NCBI GenBank assembly: GCA_934725005.1
Contig: CAKVBE010000050.1
Coordinates: 1-6,782 of the forward strand
Direction: 5' to 3'
DNA: 6,782 nucleotides
Source: an uncultured Rickettsiales bacterium
GTDB lineage: Bacteria; Pseudomonadota; Alphaproteobacteria; Rickettsiales; UBA1997
A program made the position numbers and the translations under genes. This document shows positions 6,470 through 6,782 of the stretch, piece after piece (position 1 is the first letter of the stretch; each line of letters starts with the position of its first letter). The notes beneath the pieces were generated by a model that was not told the DNA's origin, made no database searches, and saw only the letters and a program-made list of their open reading frames with translations.

Positions 6470-6782
6470 TTATTCTTCTTCTGTGAAATCCATTATTATT
6501 TTATTAACAGCGATTAAGTCATTTACCTGACTATAAATTTTCTTTATAGTAACATCATAATCTGTTCTAATTATGTTCTCCATTTTCATAGCCTCTATAG
6601 AACATAATTCAGAACCAGCAAGAACCTTTTCGCCTTCTGTTACTTTTAATTTTATCAATTTACCAGTTATTGGTGATTTTAAGTCTTTTGGTTTTTGGTT
6701 TTTTACAGTAACAGGCATAAATTTTGTTAATTCAGATGTTCTTGTATCCCTAATTTTTACCTCTATAACAGAACCTTTGTAC
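6470..6782 (-). CDS. pccA: Propionyl-CoA carboxylase alpha subunit, C-terminal biotin-carrier end (partial)
   Basis: PccA carries biotin carboxylase and biotin-carrier domains. With PccB it carboxylates propionyl-CoA to methylmalonyl-CoA. Only the C-terminus is here. The frame stays open to the window edge (YKGSVIEVKIRDTRTSEL, then TKF, precedes the Met at 6716-6718), so that Met is internal. These residues match the PccA linker before the carrier domain (Arg-rich strand, then ELxxxMPV). The biotinyl domain follows: SPITGKL, VTEGEKVLAGSELCSIEAMKMEN, with the biotinylated Lys at 6584-6586, then IKKIYSQVNDLIAVNKIIMDF. The usual SPMPG is SPITG here, and the Gly residues normally seen in DGxV and PGD are replaced. 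A separate AccB (acetyl-CoA carboxylase) is less likely because of the upstream linker and the MP-x-K start. It is the first gene of a possible run with the outer-membrane protein and rpiB. Confidence 0.85.
   Translation of the reverse strand, partial: YKGSVIEVKIRDTRTSELTKFMPVTVKNQKPKDLKSPITGKLIKLKVTEGEKVLAGSELCSIEAMKMENIIRTDYDVTIKKIYSQVNDLIAVNKIIMDFTEEE

Noticed and set aside
6470..6718. Stand-alone 82-residue biotin carrier protein starting at 6718
   Set aside because: The frame is open upstream to the window edge and encodes the recognisable PccA linker, so the Met is internal.

Overview
The window is a very AT-rich bacterial segment. The RpoC tail, PccA tail, RpiB and Lys/Asn-rich coding style suggest an alphaproteobacterium, most likely a reduced-genome intracellular lineage of the Rickettsiales or Holosporales type. 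That placement is inferred from sequence style and protein signatures, not from a search.

Layout. Positions 1 to about 170 hold an internal piece of folD on the minus strand. It is fused directly to the last ~215 codons of rpoC on the plus strand (about 167-814), so both genes are broken at one point. rpoC ends in a textbook intrinsic terminator (838-874). Next is about 430 bases of AT-rich DNA with one hairpin and no recognisable gene, then tRNA-Lys(UUU) on the minus strand with a good promoter. A perfect 11-bp inverted repeat separates the tRNA promoter from the 3' end of a 1179-codon minus-strand gene (1567-5106).

That large gene is the main unknown. It encodes a soluble, Lys/Asn/Glu-rich protein with coiled-coil stretches. 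In its middle I can trace a protein-kinase/aminoglycoside-phosphotransferase-like core: a Gly-rich loop, a candidate beta-3 lysine, a hinge-like strand, a D-x4-N catalytic loop and a metal-binding DW at the APH spacing. It has its own extended -10 promoter and looks monocistronic. A secreted effector is a reasonable hypothesis but is not proven.

Upstream of it on the same strand is a compact run: pccA (3' end only, the biotin carrier domain of propionyl-CoA carboxylase alpha), a small outer-membrane beta-barrel protein with a signal peptide, and rpiB (ribose-5-phosphate isomerase B). The gaps are 37 and 29 bases, so they may be co-transcribed. A hairpin follows rpiB. The metabolic genes serve propionyl-CoA carboxylation and the pentose phosphate pathway, and the barrel protein is a surface component. 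Nothing in the sequence links these roles to the kinase-like protein beyond adjacency.
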